From Prinia subflava (Eukaryota; Chordata; Aves; Passeriformes; Cisticolidae): DNA of 64,000 bases. The notes beneath the pieces were generated by a model, which saw nothing but the letters and a program-made list of their open reading frames with translations, had not been told where the DNA came from and did no database searches. Every line of letters starts with the position of its first letter. Position 1 is the stretch's first letter. The position numbers were made by a program, and so were the translations under genes. The stretch spans positions 8,622,032-8,686,031 of the forward strand of contig NC_086256.1 of assembly GCF_021018805.1 (NCBI RefSeq), read 5' to 3'. Below, one piece after another: positions 59,720 through 64,000 of this stretch.

Positions 59720-60525
59720 GCTGGATTCTCCATCCCCACTGGCCTAAGCCCGGTGTAACCTCACTGCTGCCAGCACTTTACTCCAGGGGCTGAGTCCGGC
59801 CCCTCTGCAGAGAGCAGCACTGCTGCTGCCTTTAATGAACATGTAAATAGACAGCAGGCTCCACAGCACAGCAACCCCGCAGCCAGGAAGTTCTCCAAAG
59901 CAGCTCGGGAGAAATAATACTTTATTCCTGGCGGTGCAAATAACTGATAGGGACTGGCTAAGAAGGGTTCATGCAAATACTCCTGAATTAAGCTCCGTCT
60001 GAAGTTAGAAAGGAAAGATGATAAACACACCCGGCTTTAAAACTGCAAAATATGCTTTGCAGGCATGAAACTGGAGGAGTAACAAAACTATCTGACATCA
60101 CATTTAACAGCAAAGCATTTCTTATTCTCAGGGATGCAGTTACCTAAACCAGAGTCCCACTGAAGAGTCCTACCTATTATTTACATTTCTAAATCTTAAA
60201 ACCATTAATGAAATCCACTTAATTCAATTACTTTCCCCGAGCTGATGTTATTACATTATTGTCACGAACGTGAGTTTTGGCTCCTGTTTTCTCTTTTTTT
60301 TTTCTTTCTTTGAATTCATTCCTCTTTTCTCCACGCCAAGTGCCTCCCCACCACCTCCCTGCCTTTCTCTCCCCCGATGTCATTGTGTAGAACTAATGGG
60401 GTAAACTGAAATGGTATCTGTCCTCATTGACAGGTTTATGAGAATTTAATAAAGCGTGGCGCGGATAAAATGAGATATTACAAGGCCACACAAAGCTGAT
60501 TGACTTCTCCACGTCAGCATTTTTA
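59720..60525. promoter_or_regulatory. Long candidate conserved non-coding element
   Basis: Repeat-free sequence of constrained texture containing ATGCAAAT (octamer, 59971-59978), TGACAG (60428-60433), TGATTGAC (60497-60504, PBX-like) and AATTTAATAAAGCG near 60445. It ends at a TTTA microsatellite. About 23 kb downstream of DMBX1. Confidence 0.4.
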
Positions 60526-60530
60526 TTTGG

Positions 60531-60573
<43 letters not shown>

Positions 60574-60576
60574 TTT
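60531..60576. repeat. (TTTA)11 microsatellite
   Basis: Forty-six bases of uninterrupted TTTA repeat, directly after the candidate conserved block. Confidence 0.95.
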
Positions 60577-60789
60577 GCAGCACGGGGGTGCTCTCACCAG
60601 TCCTTTGGTGGTGCTGGCCCGGGAGGGATGAGAGGAGAAGGGAAGGTAATGGGAGGGGCTGATCAATCCATTGAGGTGTTTGCTGGGCCGTGATGCTTTG
60701 TGGCTTTCCAATGGCTTTGAGAAGATGACAAGGCAGGAGTCACCAAGGGCCTCCCCAGCACTGCCCCTCCACATCTCTGCCCCTGGAGC

Positions 60790-61010
60790 CTCCACAGTGA
60801 TGGGTGATCTCACCAAAAGTGTCAATATTATATTCGAGATGGCTGAAATAACAATATACTCCAATCTCCTTTGAGGAAATACAGCAATGTTTATTAAAAG
60901 GCACATCCTTTTTATACAGTGTTCCAATGCAGTTGGACATGATTGGTCATTCAGATCAACACCTTTTCATAAATATCTGGGCAAGTAAACAAGTTGCAAA
61001 AACAGCAGGT
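60790..61010 (-). mobile_element. LTR-like module (TATA and AATAAA close together)
   Basis: Read on the minus strand, GTATAAAAAG (about 60908-60917) is followed 14 bp later by AATAAA (60890-60895), the compact promoter/poly(A) layout of a retroviral LTR. The text resembles songbird LTRs from memory. Ends are not defined. A small minus-strand gene promoter is the alternative. Confidence 0.35.
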
Positions 61011-61715
61011 GCAAGATTGGAAATTGTTTGGAATGTCTTCCTCCAGAGCAATGCTGGGAAAGTCTATCTGACTTGCCTTCCCACTGGTTCTGCTGCTGCC
61101 TGATGCCTAAAAATTTCCCTCTGACCATGTTGTCAGCATCCACACAAAAGCAGCTTGGCATGGGCGGGGGTCCCACCACTGCTCTGTCAGGGTCTGAAGC
61201 AGGGAGCAGCTGCTGATTGCACAGACCCTGCAGAGACACTCGGCACTGAGGGGGCAGGGGGTGCACTCCTGCTGGGCACCGTGTGTCCCTGCAGAGGTGA
61301 CATCTGTGGGGATGCTCAAATGGACCCCCACAGACCACCCGAGGACCTGCCTCACACCACAGGGATGTTTGCAGTGACCAACACAGGGCAATCCCAACCT
61401 GCAGTAGGGCCCAGGAAGTCATCACCAAGATGCCACTAACAACATCCCTCCAGGCACCCTGCCCCGTGCCTCAGTTTCCCCTCCTGCCCAATGTCTATCT
61501 TGCTTGTGTAAATGTAAATTGCAGGTCAGCTGGGGGACCTGCACAGACGAAACCTTTCCCCTGGGAAAATCAGTGTGAATTTCTAAAGTGTGTTAGCTTC
61601 CATCCCAGGGTAAGCAGGCAGAGCTGGAAATCTGGGCTGTGCTGTAACTGGCTGGCTGTCTCCCTCTCCTGGCCTGTTCAGAAAGTCGGGAATCTCGAAA
61701 AGGAGAGGGAGAGAA

Positions 61716-61770
61716 GGGAAGGGGAAGGGGAAGGGGAAGGAAAAAAGGAAACCTCCGTGTGTGTGTGTAC
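61716..61770. repeat. (GGGGAA)n and (GT)n simple repeats
   Basis: About four GGGGAA units (61716-61740), then a TGTGTGTGTGTG run near 61757-61769. Confidence 0.85.
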
Positions 61771-62044
61771 TTTTTTTGCCAGGCAAGCAAACCCACAGCG
61801 CCAGTGGCCAAGGAGGTTTGGATTCAGCCCAGTCACTCAGGGCTCAGGACCCTGCTGTGACACAAGACCCAATTGGAATCTGAACTCCACACTACAGAAC
61901 AACACCACTTTTGGGGAAGACAGTCAGGTTTAAACTTGGGCAGCCCCTGTTAGCCTCAAAACTTGGGCCATGGCGCTTCAAACACAGATAATATCAAGTG
62001 TTTCCCCTTCTCTGCGATGTGCATTCAGAAAGGGGGGAGATGCC

Positions 62045-62232
62045 TTTGCTCATTCAAGCACTGCAACAGGCTGCCCAGGGAAGTGTCTGTGTCACAAAAA
62101 CTGGAGGCACTTCAGAGATGTGCAGATGTGGCACTTAGGGATGTGTTTTAGTGGTGTACTTGGCAGAGCTGGGTTAAGGCTTGGAGTGACACCAGAGGTG
62201 CTCTCCAACCCAAAAGATTCCGTGGTTCTCCT
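62045..62232 (+). mobile_element. CR1 LINE 3'-end fragment
   Basis: AGGCTGCCCAGGGAAGTGTC, GGAGGCACTTCAGAGATGTG, GGCACTTAGGGATGTGTTTT and TGCTCTCCAACCCAAAAGAT follow the sense-strand CR1 3' region in order, ending in a degraded ATTCYRTGGTTCT-type terminus. Confidence 0.75.
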
Positions 62233-62947
62233 CGAAAGGGCAGGCAGCCTGCCAGACTTGAGGCACGGTCCTGGCCACGGCAACAAATCCCGAAAGCAGC
62301 AAAGTTGACAATTTGCAGGATCAGGTTCTGCTGGGATGCTCTCCTTAGCAAAAACAACGTGGTCTCAATGGATCAACAGCAGAACTCCCAGCACTTGGTA
62401 ACAGCCCTTAAAACCCCCTGAAATCAACGTGCTGCTCCCCACAAAAGCTCGGGCTGTCTCATCACTCAAACAGCCCGAAAAGCGCATTTTGCTCCGTGCG
62501 GTACTCCAGGCTCGGAGCACACAGGGCAGGGTTTATGTGCAGAGGACTCGGCGCAGGCGGCTCCTGCAGCTCAGCCCTGCTCTCTGCTGGCTGCACCCGA
62601 CAGGCCAAGCCCAGCCCGGCTTCCCCTGGGCGCTGCAGGGATCGCTCCCCTGGTGCTCCCTGCAATGGAAACGCTCCCTGCCCTTTCCTCCTTTAGCTCA
62701 GGGGTGAGCTCAGGAGGCAGCTGAGTACCAGAGATGGAGATCACGGCAGGTTTTGCGTTCCCTGCTCGAGCAGAGCACTGGTCCATCACGGCAGGGTGGC
62801 GGAGTCCAGGACATCCCTCTGGCCGCCCTGGAGGGTTTGGAGACCGGACAGGGGGTCTGGGATCTGTCCAAGGGGCTCAGCCAGCCTCACACAGAGCCCA
62901 GGAGGACACTGCCTCTGATCCCTGGCCGTGGGAGTGAATGCCCATAT

Positions 62948-63397
62948 TGTATGAAGACTCACAAGCTGAGAGAATTCAAAATAAGTAGTAGTTAGTTTAT
63001 CACAGAGTGTGAATGTAGAATCTAGGATTTTTAGTATATGGGTTTGAAGAGGCAAGATGGAAGAATTGGGGAGTCATCCTCTCCTCCTTGTTTTTGTTCT
63101 CGTCCCCCATTTTCTGCTGAGTTGTATCACAAGGATTGGTTTAGAGTAGAAGTGACATGTTAACATAGGTAGTAAGTATTGGTAAGATTTTGTAAATAAA
63201 AAGTACATTGTGAATGGTGGTTGGGTCTGGGAGACCGCACATAAAGTCCGGGACCCTCTGATCCGGCCAGTCCGACACGTGTCCTGCTCTGCTGGGGACA
63301 CCCTGCAGAGCTGAGAAAGAACTGAGAGATCATGAAAGAATAAACAACCTTGGAAACATGGACTGGCAGACTCAGTTTGTCTTCTCTGGGTCTGGCA
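62948..63397 (+). mobile_element. LTR-like endogenous retroviral element
   Basis: About 450 bp with a late AATAAA (63339-63344), a CATAAAG motif about 100 bp earlier, and CAGACTCAGTTTGTCTTCTC after the poly(A) signal. This layout and text recall songbird ERV LTRs. Start (TGTATGAAGAC) and end (TCTGGCA) are estimates. No internal region or clean target-site duplication is seen. Confidence 0.45.
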
Positions 63398-64000
63398 TGG
63401 GACCTTTTGGGCAAGAAAAGCTCAAAAGTCCTATATACCTCAGGGAACAGCAACCCCGAGGAGAATCTCAGGGAAAGCAGCCCTGGGAGCAGGGGGCCCA
63501 TGGGCTCCCTAAAGGGGCTGGAACCATCACACTCCTTTTGAAAGCCCTTCCAAGGCCTTTGTAGCATAGAAAGCATCCTGCTGCCCTGCACATATTGCCC
63601 ACAATTCCTGCAACAGCTTTTCCTGCAATGCCCCAGCCTGGAAATGTTCTTCCCAGTATCATGACTCCCTTGAAGGACCACAGGGCAGGCAGCAAGCTGG
63701 GGAGAATTTCTTCTGCATTTCTTCACCCCACCCCTGCTGAGACATGCCCCTAGCCCCACAAAACAGCAGCACAATGGGCTGTCCCAAAGCACATGGCATG
63801 AGCAGATGTCCCTTGGGGACAACACCTCCACCCTTCCCACCATCACCATCACTCTCCCAGGGCTGGACAGTGACTGCCTGTGACCCCAGGACTGATTTTA
63901 TCAATTGATCACACCATGAAGCAGTATCCTACAAAGACTGCAAAGCGTCCTACAAAATCTCAGATCCTAAGTTTCTAGGACTCCAACAGACTGGACTCAT
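63398..64000. other. Terminal stretch, nothing recognised
   Basis: Moderately GC-rich unique sequence. A minus-strand open frame of 230 codons spans part of this and the LTR-like block and is not a recognisable protein. Confidence 0.5.

Noticed and set aside
61430..61933. A 167-codon + strand open frame
   Set aside because: Contains the GGGGAA and GT simple repeats translated as Glu/Gly and Cys/Val runs. No domain or splice support.

Overview
The window is vertebrate nuclear DNA, almost certainly from a bird and probably a songbird. The reasons are the intron-exon structure, several antisense and sense fragments of the avian LINE CR1, LTR blocks resembling those I know from passerine genomes, and one clearly recognisable gene whose protein is close to the mammalian orthologue. 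No bacterial, phage or plasmid features are present.

The only protein-coding gene I can support is DMBX1 (diencephalon/mesencephalon homeobox 1), on the + strand. Four coding exons (28584-28737, 33306-33484, 34668-35022, 35509-35909) join in frame with canonical GT-AG introns. They give a complete 362-residue protein with a K50 paired-type homeodomain (residues 66-125) and a C-terminal OAR motif (about 340-356). The ATG lies 12 nt after a splice acceptor at 28571, so at least one non-coding 5' exon must lie upstream. The best place for it is a CpG-rich complex at about 12.0-17.1 kb, with a strong splice donor at 14906/14907 and a TATA motif at 15731. A proximal poly(A) signal lies at 36811 and a possible distal one at 41979.

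Layout. 1-12 kb: gene-free, with AT-rich blocks that look like conserved non-coding elements (about 2.5-3.2, 9.5-9.8 and 10.1-11.2 kb). 12-17.3 kb: CpG islands, followed by a dense homeodomain-site element. 17.5-28.57 kb: the inferred 5' non-coding intron, with candidate elements near 25.5 and 27.7-28.3 kb. 28.57-36.8 kb: DMBX1, with an LTR and a CpG-containing element in its first coding intron and a CR1 fragment just before exon 2. 37-64 kb: no recognisable gene, but candidate regulatory blocks with POU octamers, CR1 fragments, LTR-like repeats and simple repeats.

How it fits together (inference): this is a developmental transcription-factor locus in which one compact gene sits in a gene-poor landscape of regulatory elements. 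Several candidate elements carry GGATTA/TAATCC sites, which K50 homeodomains such as OTX2 and DMBX1 itself bind. Others carry octamer sites (POU factors) and a PBX-MEIS decamer. Conservation was judged by eye from sequence texture, with no alignment. The most notable observations are an OTX/DMBX-type palindrome about 400 bp upstream of the first coding exon, an octamer cluster at 43.7-44.0 kb, an apparently disabled alternative acceptor for a 5-residue insert before the homeodomain, and paired perfect inverted repeats in intron 1.
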